DNA from: Myotis daubentonii
Lineage: Eukaryota; Chordata; Mammalia; Chiroptera; Vespertilionidae
Assembly: GCF_963259705.1 (NCBI RefSeq)
Contig: NC_081841.1
Coordinates: 118,553,033-118,617,032 of the forward strand
Length of the DNA stretch: 64,000 nucleotides
Reading direction: 5' to 3'
Numbering within the stretch: the first letter of the stretch is position 1; the number at the start of each line of letters is the position of its first letter. This document shows, piece by piece, positions 45,757-59,903 of this stretch. The translations under genes were made by a program, and so were the position numbers. The notes under the pieces were generated by a model that ran no database searches, was not told where the DNA came from, and saw nothing but the letters and a program-made list of their open reading frames with translations.

Positions 45757-47284
45757 ATGTCATTTCAAACAGGAAGAATTCCTGTTTATAGAACTCAGAA
45801 CTTGTGTTTAAAGCTTTTATATGAGGAGAATACTGTTAATGTTTACAATTGAGGTTGAATAGGCGTGGCGTTTTTTGACTGAAACAGTTTATATCCTGAA
45901 GGTTCTAGTATATACTCCTAAGGAAAACGTCAAATTGTGGTAAAACTCTTAGAATACACAATTGAATTCCCGGGAAATGAATATGAACGTGTAAGAAGCA
46001 GTTGAAACACAAGTAAATAGATTGTAACTACATTTAGTGCTGAGTTCAATTACTGAGATTAGAGGTAGAAAGCTGTGAAATGACGAGAACTCTGATAATA
46101 TTAACTACTCCGGCTATTTTAAGTGGCATTTTCACAAAAATGTCATTTCAAACAGGAAGAATTCATGATTATAGAGCTCAGAAGTTGTGTATAAAGGTTT
46201 TAAATGAGGAGTCTACTCTTTATGTTTAACATTGAGACTTAATTGGCCTGGCGTTTTTTGACTGAAACAGTTTATATCCTGAAGGTTCTAGAATATACTC
46301 CTAAGAAAAATGTCAAATAGTGGTAAAACTCTTAAAATACACAATTATATTCCAGGGAAATGAATATGAACTTGTAACAAACAGTTGAAACACGAGTAAA
46401 TAGAGTCTAACTCCATTAATGCCGAGTTCATTTACCTAGACTACAGGTAGAAAGCTCTGAAATGACGCGAATTCTGATAATATTAACAACTCCGGCTATT
46501 TTAAGTGGCGTTTTCACAAAAATGTCATTTCCAACAGGAAGAATTCCTGTTTATAGAGCTCAGAAGTTCTGTATAAAGCTTTCAAATGAGGAGTGTACTG
46601 TTTATGTTTTACATAGAGACTTAATTGGCGTGCCGTTTTTTGACAGAAACAGTTTACATCCTGAAGGTTCTAGTATACACTTCTAAGAAATATGTCAAAT
46701 TGTGGTAAAACTCTTAGAATACACAATTATATTCCCAGAAAATGAATATGAACGTGTAAGAAGCAGTAGAAACACAAGTAAATAGAATCTAACTACATTT
46801 ACTGCCGAGTTCAATTACCGAGATTACAGGTAGAAAGCTATGAAATGACGCGAATTCTGATAATATTAACGACACCGGACATTTTATGTGGCGTTTTCAC
46901 AAAAATGTCATTTCAAACAGGAAGAATTCCTGTTTATAGAACTCAGAACTTTTGTTCAAAGCTTAAATGAGGAGAATACGGTTAATGTTTACAATTGAGG
47001 GTGAATTGGCATGGCGTTATTTGACTGAAACAGTTTATATCCTGAAGGTTCTAGTATACACTTCTAAGGAAAACGTCAAATTGTGGTAAAACTCTTAAAA
47101 TACACAATTATATTCCCAGAAAATGAATATGAACGTGTAAGAAGCAGTTGAAAAACAAGTAAATAGAATCTAACTACATTTAGTGCTGAGTTCAATTACT
47201 GACATTAGAGGTAGAAAGCTCTGAAATGACGAGATTCTGATAATATTAACAACACCCGCTATTTTAAGTGGCGTTTCCACAAAA

Positions 47285-49961
47285 ATGTCATTTCAAACAG
47301 GAAGAATTCCTGTTTATAGAGCTCAGAAGTTCTGTATAAAGCTTTCAAATGAGGAGTGTACTGTTTATGTTTAACATTGAGACTTAATTGGCGTGCCGTT
47401 TTTTGACAGAAACAGTTTACATCCTGAAGGTTCTAGTATACACTTCTAAGAAATATGTCAAATTGTGGTAAAACTCTTAAAATACACAATTATCTTTCAA
47501 GGAAATGATTATGAGCTTGTGAAAAACTGTTGAAACACGAGTAAATAGAATCTAAATAAGTTTAATGCCGAAGTCAATTACCCAGATTACAAGTATAAAG
47601 CTCTGAAGTTTCGAGAATTCTGATAATATTAACAACACCGGGTATTTTATGTGGCGTTTTCACAAAAATGTCATTTCAAACAGGAAGAATTCCTGTTTAT
47701 AGAACTCAGAACTTGTGTTTAAAGCTTTTATATGAGGAGAATACTGTTAATGTTTACAATTGAGGTTGAATAGGCGTGGCGTTTTTTGACTGAAACAGTT
47801 TATATCCTGAAGGTTCTAGTATATACTCCTAAGGAAAACGTCAAATTGTGGTAAAACTCTTAGAATACACAATTGAATTCCCGGGAAATGAATATGAACG
47901 TGTAAGAAGCAGTTGAAACACAAGTAAATAGATTGTAACTACATTTAGTGCTGAGTTCAATTACTGAGATTAGAGGTAGAAAGCTGTGAAATGACGAGAA
48001 CTCTGATAATATTAACTACTCCGGCTATTTTAAGTGGCATTTTCACAAAAATGTCATTTCAAACAGGAAGAATTCATGATTATAGAGCTCAGAAGTTGTG
48101 TATAAAGCTTTTAAATGAGGAGTCTACTATTTATGTTTAACATTGAGACTTAATTGGCCTGGCGTTTTTTGACTGAAACAGTTTATATCCTGAAGGTTCT
48201 AGAATATACTCCTAAGAAAAATGTCAAATAGTGGTAAAACTCTTAAAATACACAATTATATTCCAGGGAAATGAATATGAACTTGTAACAAACAGTTGAA
48301 ACACGAGTAAATAGAGTCTAACTCCATTAATGCCGAGTTCATTTACCTAGACTACAGGTAGAAAGCTCTGAAATGACGCGAATTCTGATAATATTAACAA
48401 CTCCGGCTATTTTAAGTGGCGTTTTCACAAAAATGTCATTTCCAACAGGAAGAATTCCTGTTTATAGAGCTCAGAAGTTCTGTATAAAGCTTTCAAATGA
48501 GGAGTGTACTGTTTATGTTTAACATTGAGACATAATTGGCCAGGCGTTTTTTGACTGAAACAGTTTATACTGTGAATTTTCTAGTATATACTTCTTAGGA
48601 AACTGTAAAAATGTGGTAAAACTCTTAAAATACACAATTATCTTTCAAGGAAATGATTATGAACTTGTGAAAAACTGTTGAAACACGAGTAAATAGAGTC
48701 TAACTCCCTTTAATGCCGAGTTCATTTACCTAGACTACAGGTAGAAAGCTCTGAAATGACGCGAATTCTGATAATATTAACTACTCCGGCTATTTTAAGT
48801 GGCGTTTTCACAAAAATGTCATTTCAAACAGGAAGAATTCCTGTTTATAGAGCTCAGAAGTTCTGTATAAAGCTTTCAAATGAGGAGTGTACTGTTTATG
48901 TTTAACATAGAGACTTAATTGGCGTGCCGTTTTTTGACAGAAACAGTTTACATCCTGAAGGTTCTAGTATACACTTCTAAGAAATATGTCAAATTGTGGT
49001 AAAACTCTTAGAATACACAATTATATTCCCAGAAAATGAATATGAACGTGTAAGAAGCAGTTGAAGCACAAGTAAATAGAATGTACCTACATTTAGTGCT
49101 GAGTTCAATTACTGACATTAGAGGTAGAAAGCTCTGAAATGACGAGAATTCTGATAATATTAACAACTCCCGCTATTTTAAGTGGCGTTTACACAAAAAT
49201 GTCATTTCAAACAGGAAGAATTCCTGTTTATAGAGCTCAGAAGTTCTGTATAAAGCTTTCAAATGAGGAATGTACTGTTTATATTTGACATTGAGACTTA
49301 ATTGGCGTGCCGTTTTTTGACAGAAACAGTTTACATCCTGAAGGTTCTAGTATACACTTCTAAGAAATATGTCAAATTGTGGTAAAACTCTTAAAATACA
49401 CAATTATATTGCCGTGAAATGAATATGAACGTGTAAGAAGCAGTAGAAACACAAGTAAATAGAATCTAACTACATTTACTGCCGAGTTCAATTACCGAGA
49501 TTACAGGTAGAAAGCTATGAAATGACGCGAATTCTGATAATATTAACGACACCGGACATTTTATGTGGCGTTTTCACAAAAATGTCATTTCAAACAGGAA
49601 GAATTCCTGTTTATAGAACTCAGAACTTTTGTTCAAAGCTTAAATGAGGAGAATACGGTTAATGTTTACAATTGAGGGTGAATTGGCATGGCGTTATTTG
49701 ACTGAAACAGTTTATATCCTGAAGGTTCTAGTATACACTTCTAAGGAAAACGTCAAATTGTGGTAAAACTCTTAAAATACACAATTATATTCCCAGAAAA
49801 TGAATATGAACGTGTAAGAAGCAGTTGAAAAACAAGTAAATAGAATCTAACTACATTTAGTGCTGAGTTCAATTACTGACATTAGAGGTAGAAAGCTCTG
49901 AAATGACGAGATTCTGATAATATTAACAACACCCGCTATTTTAAGTGGCGTTTCCACAAAA
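47285..49961. repeat. HOR unit 17: 7-monomer unit C/E-A-B1-G'-F-C-D (2,677 bp)
   Basis: Monomer starts: C/E 47285, A 47668, B1 48051, G' 48433, F 48816, C 49199, D 49582. It has the same composition and length as the next unit. Marks include CCGAAGTCAATTACCC in C/E, and GTGAATTTTCTAG with CTCCCTTTAATG in G'. C has a small cluster of changes (GAGGAATGTACTG, TATATTTGACATTG). Confidence 0.92.
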
Positions 49962-52638
49962 ATGTCATTTCAAACAGGAAGAATTCCTGTTTATAGAGCT
50001 CAGAAGTTCTGTATAAAGCTTTCAAATGAGGAGTGTACTGTTTATGTTTAACATTGAGACTTAATTGGCGTGCCGTTTTTTGACAGAAACAGTTTACATC
50101 CTGAAGGTTCTAGTATACACTTCTAAGAAATATGTCAAATTGTGGTAAAACTCTTAAAATACACAATTATCTTTCAAGGAAATGATTATGAGCTTGTGAA
50201 AAACTGTTGAAACACGAGTAAATAGAATCTAAATAAGTTTAATGCCGAAGTCAATTACCCAGATTACAAGTATAAAGCTCTGAAGTTTCGAGAATTCTGA
50301 TAATATTAACAACACCGGGTATTTTATGTGGCGTTTTCACAAAAATGTCATTTCAAACAGGAAGAATTCCTGTTTATAGAACTCAGAACTTGTGTTTAAA
50401 GCTTTTAAATGAGGAGAATACTGTTAATGTTTACAATTGAGGTTGAATAGGCGTGGCGTTTTTTGACTGAAACAGTTTATATCCTGAAGGTTCTAGTATA
50501 TACTCCTAAGGAAAACGTCAAATTGTGGTAAAACTCTTAGAATACACAATTGAATTCCCGGGAAATGAATATGAACGTGTAAGAAGCAGTTGAAACACAA
50601 GTAAATAGATTGTAACTACATTTAGTGCTGAGTTCAATTACTGAGATTAGAGGTAGAAAGCTGTGAAATGACGAGAACTCTGATAATATTAACTACTCCG
50701 GCTATTTTAAGTGGCATTTTCACAAAAATGTCATTTCAAACAGGAAGAATTCATGATTATAGAGCTCAGAAGTTGTGTATAAAGCTTTTAAATGAGGAGT
50801 CTACTATTTATGTTTAACATTGAGACTTAATTGGCCTGGCGTTTTTTGACTGAAACAGTTTATATCCTGAAGGTTCTAGAATATACTCCTAAGAAAAATG
50901 TCAAATAGTGGTAAAACTCTTAAAATACACAATTATATTCCAGGGAAATGAATATGAACTTGTAACAAACAGTTGAAACACGAGTAAATAGAGTCTAACT
51001 CCATTAATGCCGAGTTCATTTACCTAGACTACAGGTAGAAAGCTCTGAAATGACGCGAATTCTGATAATATTAACAACTCCGGCTATTTTAAGTGGCGTT
51101 TTCACAAAAATGTCATTTCCAACAGGAAGAATTCCTGTTTATAGAGCTCAGAAGTTCTGTATAAAGCTTTCAAATGAGGAGTGTACTGTTTATGTTTAAC
51201 ATTGAGACATAATTGGCCAGGCGTTTTTTGACTGAAACAGTTTATACTGTGAATGTTCTAGTATATACTTCTTAGGAAACTGTAAAAATGTGGTAAAACT
51301 CTTAAAATACACAATTATCTTTCAAGGAAATGATTATGAACTTGTGAAAAACTGTTGAAACACGAGTAAATAGAGTCTAACTCCCTTTAATGCCGAGTTC
51401 ATTTACCTAGACTACAGGTAGAAAGCTCTGAAATGACGCGAATTCTGATAATATTAACTACTCCGGCTATTTTAAGTGGCGTTTTCACAAAAATGTCATT
51501 TCAAACAGGAAGAATTCCTGTTTATAGAGCTCAGAAGTTCTGTATAAAGCTTTCAAATGAGGAGTGTACTGTTTATGTTTAACATAGAGACTTAATTGGC
51601 GTGCCGTTTTTTGACAGAAACAGTTTACATCCTGAAGGTTCTAGTATACACTTCTAAGAAATATGTCAAATTGTGGTAAAACTCTTAGAATACACAATTA
51701 TATTCCCAGAAAATGAATATGAACGTGTAAGAAGCAGTTGAAGCACAAGTAAATAGAATGTACCTACATTTAGTGCTGAGTTCAATTACTGACATTAGAG
51801 GTAGAAAGCTCTGAAATGACGAGAATTCTGATAATATTAACAACTCCCGCTATTTTAAGTGGCGTTTACACAAAAATGTCATTTCAAACAGGAAGAATTC
51901 CTGTTTATAGAGCTCAGAAGTTCTGTATAAAGCTTTCAAATGAGGAGTGTACTGTTTATGTTTAACATTGAGACTTAATTGGCGTGCCGTTTTTTGACAG
52001 AAACAGTTTACATCCTGAAGGTTCTAGTATACACTTCTAAGAAATATGTCAAATTGTGGTAAAACTCTTAAAATACACAATTATATTGCCGTGAAATGAA
52101 TATGAACGTGTAAGAAGCAGTAGAAACACAAGTAAATAGAATCTAACTACATTTACTGCCGAGTTCAATTACCGAGATTACAGGTAGAAAGCTATGAAAT
52201 GACGCGAATTCTGATAATATTAACGACACCGGACATTTTATGTGGCGTTTTCACAAAAATGTCATTTCAAACAGGAAGAATTCCTGTTTATAGAACTCAG
52301 AACTTTTGTTCAAAGCTTAAATGAGGAGAATACGGTTAATGTTTACAATTGAGGGTGAATTGGCATGGCGTTATTTGACTGAAACAGTTTATATCCTGAA
52401 GGTTCTAGTATACACTTCTAAGGAAAACGTCAAATTGTGGTAAAACTCTTAAAATACACAATTATATTCCCAGAAAATGAATATGAACGTGTAAGAAGCA
52501 GTTGAAAAACAAGTAAATAGAATCTAACTACATTTAGTGCTGAGTTCAATTACTGACATTAGAGGTAGAAAGCTCTGAAATGACGAGATTCTGATAATAT
52601 TAACAACACCCGCTATTTTAAGTGGCGTTTCCACAAAA
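49962..52638. repeat. HOR unit 18: 7-monomer unit C/E-A-B1-G'-F-C-D (2,677 bp)
   Basis: Monomer starts: C/E 49962, A 50345, B1 50728, G' 51110, F 51493, C 51876, D 52259. It aligns with the preceding unit at exactly 2,677 bp, with scattered differences such as TTTTAAATGAGG in A (left-type base) and GTGAATGTTCTAG in G'. The period is again 2,677 bp to the next C/E at 52639. Confidence 0.92.
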
Positions 52639-54933
52639 ATGTCATTTCAAACAGGAAGAATTCCTGTTTATAGAGCTCAGAAGTTCTGTATAAAGCTTTC
52701 AAATGAGGAGTGTACTGTTTATGTTTAACATTGAGACTTAATTCGCGTGCCGTTTTTTGACAGAAACAGTTTACATCCTGAAGGTTCTAGTATACACTTC
52801 TAAGAAATATGTCAAATTGTGGTAAAACTCTTAAAATACACAATTATCTTTCAAGGAAATGATTATGAGCTTGTGAAAAACTGTTGAAACACGAGTAAAT
52901 AGAATCTAAATAAGTTTAATGCCGAATTCAATTACCCAGATTACAAGTATAAAGCTCTGAAGTTTCGAGAATTCTGATAATATTAACAACACCGGGTATT
53001 TTATGTGGCGTTTTCACAAAAATGTCATTTCAAACAGGAAGAATTCCTGTTTATAGAACTCAGAACTTGTGTTTAAAGCTTTTATATGAGGAGAATACTG
53101 TTAATGTTTACAATTGAGGTTGAATAGGCGTGGCGTTTTTTGACTGAAACAGTTTATATCCTGAAGGTTCTAGTATATACTCCTAAGGAAAACGTCAAAT
53201 TGTGGTAAAACTCTTAGAATACACAATTGAATTCCCGGGAAATGAATATGAACGTGTAAGAAGCAGTTGAAACACAAGTAAATAGATTGTAACTACATTT
53301 AGTGCTGAGTTCAATTACTGAGATTAGAGGTAGAAAGCTGTGAAATGACGAGAACTCTGATAATATTAACTACTCCGGCTATTTTAAGTGGCATTTTCAC
53401 AAAAATGTCATTTCAAACAGGAAGAATTCATGATTATAGAGCTCAGAAGTTGTGTATAAAGCTTTTAAATGAGGAGTCTACTATTTATGTTTAACATTGA
53501 GACTTAATTGGCCTGGCGTTTTTTGACTGAAACAGTTTATATCCTGAAGGTTCTAGAATATACTCCTAAGAAAAATGTCAAATAGTGGTAAAACTCTTAA
53601 AATACACAATTATATTCCAGGGAAATGAATATGAACTTGTAACAAACAGTTGAAACACGAGTAAATAGAGTCTAACTCCATTAATGCCGAGTTCATTTAC
53701 CTAGACTACAGGTAGAAAGCTCTGAAATGACGCGAATTCTGATAATATTAACTACTCCGGCTATTTTAAGTGGCGTTTTCACAAAAATGTCATTTCAAAC
53801 AGGAAGAATTCCTGTTTATAGAGCTCAGAAGTTCTGTATAAAGCTTTCAAATGAGGAGTGTACTGTTTATGTTTAACATAGAGACTTAATTGGCGTGCCG
53901 TTTTTTGACAGAAACAGTTTACATCCTGAAGGTTCTAGTATACACTTCTAAGAAATATGTCAAATTGTGGTAAAACTCTTAGAATACACAATTATATTCC
54001 CAGAAAATGAATATGAACGTGTAAGAAGCAGTTGAAGCACAAGTAAATAGAATGTACCTACATTTAGTGCTGAGTTCAATTACTGACATTAGAGGTAGAA
54101 AGCTCTGAAATGACGAGAATTCTGATAATATTAACAACTCCCGCTATTTTAAGTGGCGTTTACACAAAAATGTCATTTCAAACAGGAAGAATTCCTGTTT
54201 ATAGAGCTCAGAAGTTCTGTATAAAGCTTTCAAATGAGGAGTGTACTGTTTATGTTTAACATTGAGACTTAATTGGCGTGCCGTTTTTTGACAGAAACAG
54301 TTTACATCCTGAAGGTTCTAGTATACACTTCTAAGAAATATGTCAAATTGTGGTAAAACTCTTAAAATACACAATTATATTGCCGTGAAATGAATATGAA
54401 CGTGCAAGAAGCAGTAGAAACACAAGTAAATAGAATCTAACTACATTTACTGCCGAGTTCAATTACCGAGATTACAGGTAGAAAGCTATGAAATGACGCG
54501 AATTCTGATAATATTAACGACACCGGACATTTTATGTGGCGTTTTCACAAAAATGTCATTTCAAACAGGAAGAATTCCTGTTTATAGAACTCAGAACTTT
54601 TGTTCAAAGCTTAAATGAGGAGAATACGGTTAATGTTTACAATTGAGGGTGAATTGGCATGGCGTTATTTGACTGAAACAGTTTATATCCTGAAGGTTCT
54701 AGTATACACTTCTATGGAAAACGTCAAATTGTGGTAAAACTCTTAAAATACACAATTATATTCCAGGGAAATGAATATGAACTTGTAACAAACAGTTGAA
54801 ACACGAGTAAATAGAGTCTAACTCCATTTAATGCCGAGTTCATTTACCTAGACTACAGGTAGAAAGCTCTGAAATGACGCGAATTCTGATAATATTAACA
54901 ACTCTGGCTATTTTAAGTGGCGTTTTCACAAAA
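52639..54933. repeat. HOR unit 19: C/E-A-B1-F-C-D/B1 (6 monomers)
   Basis: Monomer starts: C/E 52639, A 53022, B1 53405, F 53787, C 54170, D/B1 54553. B1 runs directly into F with an ACTACTCCGGC end, so G' is deleted. The last monomer is D up to CTTCTATGGAAAACG and becomes B1 from ATTATATTCCAGGG, ending AACAACTCTGGC, and is 381 bp. C/E has a private TTAATTCGCGTGCC. C has GTGCAAGAAG. Confidence 0.87.
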
Positions 54934-56079
54934 ATGTCATTTCCAACAGGAAGAATTCCTGTTTATAGAGCTCAGAAGTTCTGTATAAAGCTTTCAAATG
55001 AGGAGTGTACTGTTTATGTTTAACATTGAGACATAATTGGCCAGGCGTTTTTTGACTGAAACAGTTTATACTGTGAATGTTCTAGTATATACTTCTTAGG
55101 AAACTGGAAAAATGTGGTAAAACTCTTAAAATACACAATTATCTTTCAAGGAAATGATTATGAACTTGTGAAACACTGTTGAAACACGAGTAAATAGAAT
55201 CTAAATAAGTTTAATGCCGAATTCAATTACCCAGATTACAAGTATAAAGCTCTGAAGTTTCGAGAATTCGGATAATATTAACAACACCGGGTATTTTAAG
55301 TGGCGTTTTCACAAAAATGTCATTTCAAACAGGAAGAATTCCTGTTTATAGAGCTCAGAAGTTGTGTATAAAGCTTTTAAATGAGGAGTCTACTATTTAT
55401 GTTTAACATTGAGACTTAATTGGCCTGGCGTTTTTTGACTGAAACAGTTTATGTCCTGAATGTTCTAGAATATACTCCTAAGAAAAATGTCAAATAGTGG
55501 TAAAACTCTTAAAATACACAATTATATTCCAGGGAAATGAATATGAACTTGTAACACACAGTTGAAACACGAGTAAATAGAGTCTAACTCCATTTAATGC
55601 CGAGTTCATTTACCTAGACTACAGGTAGAAAGCTCTGAAATGACGCGAATTCTGATAATATTAACAACTCCGGCTATTTTAAGTGGCGTTTTCACAAAAA
55701 TGTCATTTCAAACAGGAAGAATTCCTGTTTATAGAACTCAGAACTTTTGTTCAAAGCTTAAATGAGGAGAATACGGTTAATGTTTACAATTGAGGGTGAA
55801 TTGGCATGGCGTTATTTGACTGAAACCGTTTATATCCTGAAGGTTCTAGTATACACTTCTAAGGAAAACGTCAAATTGTGGTAAAACTCTTAAAATACAC
55901 AATTATATTCCCAGAAAATGAATATGAACGTGTAAGAAGCAGTTGAAAAACAAGTAAATAGAATCTAACTACATTTAGTGCTGAGTTCAATTACTGACAT
56001 TAGAGGTAGAAAGCTCTGAAATGACGAGATTCTGATAATATTAACAACACCCGCTATTTTAAGTGGCGTTTCCACAAAA
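54934..56079. repeat. HOR unit 20: G/E-B2-D (3 monomers)
   Basis: Monomer starts: G/E 54934, B2 55317, D 55700. The G/E monomer is G to GTGAAACACTG and then E (AATCTAAATAAG, TTACCCAGATTACAAG), but ends with a mixed CCGGGTATTTTAAGTGG and has GAATTCGGATAAT in the conserved block. B2 has CCTGAATGTTCTAG. D follows B2 directly, and has GAAACCGTTTATATCC. With the preceding D/B1, these give consecutive out-of-order joins. Confidence 0.85.
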
Positions 56080-56844
56080 ATGTCATTTCAAACAGGAAGA
56101 ATTCCTGTTTATAGAGCTCAGAAGTTGTGTATAAAGCTTTTAAATGAGGAGTCTACTGTTTATCTTTAACATTGAGACTTAATTGGCCAGGCGTTTTTTG
56201 ACTGAAACAGTTTATACTGTGAATGTTCTAGTATATACTTCTTAGGAAACTGTAAAAATGTGGTAAAACTCTTAAAATACACAATTATCTTTCAAGGAAA
56301 TGATTATGAGCTTGTGAAAAACTGTTGAAACACGAATAAATAGAATCTAAATAAGTTTAATGCCGAATTCAATTACCCAGATTACAAGTATAAAGCTCTG
56401 AAGTTTCGAGAATTCTGATAATATTAACAACACCGGGTATTTTATGTGGCGTTTTCACAAAAATGTCATTTCAAACAGGAAGAATTCCTGTTTATAGAAC
56501 TCAGAACTTGTGTTTAAAGCTTTTATATGAGGAGAATACTGTTAATGTTTACAATTGAGGTTGAATAGGCGTGGCGTTTTTTGACTGAAACAGTTTATAT
56601 CCTGAAGGTTCTAGTATACACTTCTAAGGAAAACGTCAAATTGTGGTAAAACTCTTAAAATACACAATTATATTCCCAGAAAATGAATATGAACGTGTAA
56701 GAAGCAGTTGAAAAACAAGTAAATAGAATCTAACTACATTTAGTGCTGAGTTCAATTACTGACATTAGAGGTAGAAAGCTCTGAAATGACGAGATTCTGA
56801 TAATATTAACAACACCCGATATTTTAAGTGGCGTTTCCACAAAA
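56080..56844. repeat. HOR unit 21: two-monomer module E-A/D
   Basis: Monomer starts: E 56080, A/D 56463. It has the same A-to-D jump as at 39638 and 60287 (A front with TTTTATATGAGG and GGCGTGGCG, D from AGTATACACTTCTAAGG). Length is 765 bp. The A/D end has a private ACACCCGATATTTT. E carries the right-type TTTATCTTTAAC and CACGAATAAATAG. Confidence 0.87.
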
Positions 56845-59800
56845 ATGTCATTTCAAACAGGAAGAATTCCTGTTTATAGAGCTCAGAAGTTGTGTATAAA
56901 GCTTTTAAATGAGGAGTCTACTGTTTATCTTTAACATTGAGACTTAATTGGCCAGGCGTTTTTTGACTGAAACAGTTTATACAGTGAATGTTCTAGTATA
57001 TACTTCTTAGGAAACTGTAAAAATGTGGTAAAACTCTTAAAATACACAATTATCTTTCAAGGAAATGATTATGAACTTGTGAAACACTGTTGAAACACGA
57101 GTAAATAGAATCTAAATAAGTTTAATGCCGAATTCAATTACCCAGATTACAAGTATAAAGCTCTGAAGTTTCGAGAATTCTGATAATATTAACAACACCG
57201 GGTATTTTATGTGGCGTTTTCACAAAAATGTCATTTCAAACAGGAAGAATTCCTGTTTATAGAACTCAGAACTTGTGTTTAAAGCTTTTATATGAGGAGA
57301 ATACTGTTAATGTTTACAATTGAGGTTGAATAGGCGTGGCGTTTTTTGACTGAAACAGTTTATATCCTGAAGGTTCTAGTATATACTCCTAAGGAAAACG
57401 TCAAATTGTGGTAAAACTCTTAGAATACACAATTGAATTCCCGGGAAATGAATATGAACGTGTAAGAAGCAGTTGAAACACAAGTAAATAGATTGTAACT
57501 ACATTTAGTGCTGAGTTCAATTACTGAGATTAGAGGTAGAAAGCTGTGAAATGACGAGAATTCTGATAATATTAACTACTCCGGCTATTTTAAGTGGCAT
57601 TTTCACAAAAATGTCATTTCAAACAGGAAGAATTCATGATTATAGAGCTCAGAAGTTGTGTATAAAGCTTTTAAATGAGGAGTCTACTATTTATGTTTAA
57701 CATTGAGACTTAATTGGCCTGGCGTTTTTTGACTGAAACAGTTTATATCCTGAAGGTTCTAGAATATACTCCTAAGAAAAATGTCAAATAGTGGTAAAAC
57801 TCTTAAAATACACAATTATATTCCAGGGAAATGAATATGAACTTGTAACAAACAGTTGAAACACGAGTAAATAGAGTCTAACTCCATTAATGCCGAGTTC
57901 ATTTACCTAGACTACAGGTAGAAAGCTCTGAAATGACGCGAATTCTGATAATATTAACAACTCCGGCTATTTTAAGTGGCGTTTTCACAAAAATGTCATT
58001 TCCAACAGGAAGAATTCCTGTTTATAGAGCTCAGAAGTTCTGTATAAAGCTTTCAAATGAGGAGTGTACTGTTTATGTTTAACATTGAGACATAATTGGC
58101 CAGGCGTTTTTTGACTGAAACAGTTTATACTGTGAATGTTCTAGTATATACTTCTTAGGAAACTGTAAAAATGTGGTAAAACTCTTAAAATACACAATTA
58201 TCTTTCAAGGAAATGATTATGAACTTGTGAAAAACTGTTGAAACACGAGTAAATAGAATCTAACTAAATTAATGCCCAATTCAATTACCGAGATTACAGG
58301 TAGAAAGCTCTGAAATGACGCGAATTCTGATAATATTAACTACTCCGGCTATTTTAAGTGGCGTTTTCACAAAAATGTCATTTCAAACAGGAAGAATTCC
58401 TGTTTATAGAGCTCAGAAGTTGTGTATAAAGCTTTTAAATGAGGAGTCTACTATTTATGTTTAACATTGAGACTTAATTGGCCTGGCGTTTTTTGACTGA
58501 AACAGTTTATGTCCTGAATGTTCTAGAATATACTCCTAAGAAAAATGTCAAATAGTGGTAAAACTCTTAAAATACACAATTATATTCCAGGGAAATGAAT
58601 ATGAACTTGTAACACACAGTTGAAACACGAGTAAATAGAGTCTAACTCCATTTAATGCCGAGTTCATTTACCTAGACTACAGGTAGAAAGCTCTGAAATG
58701 ACGCGAATTCTGATAATATTAACAACTCCGGCTATTTTAAGTGGCGTTTTCACAAAAATGTCATTTCAAACAGGAAGAATTCCTGTTTATAGAGCTCAGA
58801 AGTTCTGTATAAAGCTTTCAAATGAGGAGTGTACTGTTTATGTTTAACATAGAGACTTAATTGGCGTGCCGTTTTTTGACAGAAACAGTTTACATCCTGA
58901 AGGTTCTAGTATACACTTCTAAGAAATATGTCAAATTGTGGTAAAACTCTTAGAATACACAATTATATTCCCAGAAAATGAATATGAACGTGTAAGAAGC
59001 AGTTGAAGCACAAGTAAATAGAATGTACCTACATTTAGTGCTGAGTTCAATTACTGACATTAGAGGTAGAAAGCTCTGAAATGACGAGAATTCTGATAAT
59101 ATTAACAACTCCCGCTATTTTAAGTGGCGTTTACACAAAAATGTCATTTCAAACAGGAAGAATTCCTGTTTATAGAGCTCAGAAGTTCTGTATAAAGCTT
59201 TCAAATGAGGAGTGTACTGTTTATGTTTAACATTGAGACTTAATTGGCGTGCCGTTTTTTGACAGAAACAGTTTACATCCTGAAGGTTCTAGTATACACT
59301 TCTAAGAAATATGTCAAATTGTGGTAAAACTCTTAAAATACACAATTATATTGCCGTGAAATGAATATGAACGTGTAAGAAGCAGTAGAAACACAAGTAA
59401 ATAGAATCTAACTACATTTACTGCCGAGTTCAATTACCGAGATTACAGGTAGAAAGCTATGAAATGACGCGAATTCTGATAATATTAACGACACCGGACA
59501 TTTTATGTGGCGTTTTCACAAAAATGTCATTTCAAACAGGAAGAATTCCTGTTTATAGAACTCAGAACTTTTGTTCAAAGCTTAAATGAGGAGAATACGG
59601 TTAATGTTTACAATTGAGGGTGAATTGGCATGGCGTTATTTGACTGAAACAGTTTATATCCTGAAGGTTCTAGTATACACTTCTAAGGAAAACGTCAAAT
59701 TGTGGTAAAACTCTTAAAATACACAATTATATTCCCAGAAAATGAATATGAACGTGTAAGAAGCAGTTGAGAAACAAGTAAATAGAATCTAACTACATTT

Positions 59801-59903
59801 AGTGCTGAGTTCAATTACTGACATTAGAGGTAGAAAGCTCTGAAATGACGAGATTCTGATAATATTAACAACACCCGCTATTTTAAGTGGCGTTTCCACA
59901 AAA
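56845..59903. repeat. HOR unit 22: 8-monomer unit E-A-B1-G-B2-F-C-D
   Basis: Monomer starts: E 56845, A 57228, B1 57611, G 57993, B2 58375, F 58758, C 59141, D 59524. Length is 3,059 bp. This is the only complete reference-order unit in the right half. It combines the 8-monomer order with right-type A and B1 marks (TTTTATATGAGG, GAATTCATGATTATAG), but A keeps GAGAATTCTG. E has TATACAGTGAATG and GTGAAACACTG. D has CAGTTGAGAAACAAG. Confidence 0.9.

Larger units (their letters stand above)
45374..47284. repeat. HOR unit 16: C/E-A-B1-F/C-D (5 monomers, 1,911 bp)
   Basis: Monomer starts: C/E 45374, A 45757, B1 46140, F/C 46522, D 46905. The F/C chimera has the F front and middle (ATAGAGAC, CTTAGAATACAC, ATTCCCAGAAAATG) and, from GCAGTAGAAACAC, a C back. 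G' and one of F/C are thus lost. It has TTTTACATAG, shared only with F at 36196, which removes a stop codon. B1 has AAAGGTTTTAAATG and CTACTCTTTATG. Confidence 0.88.
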
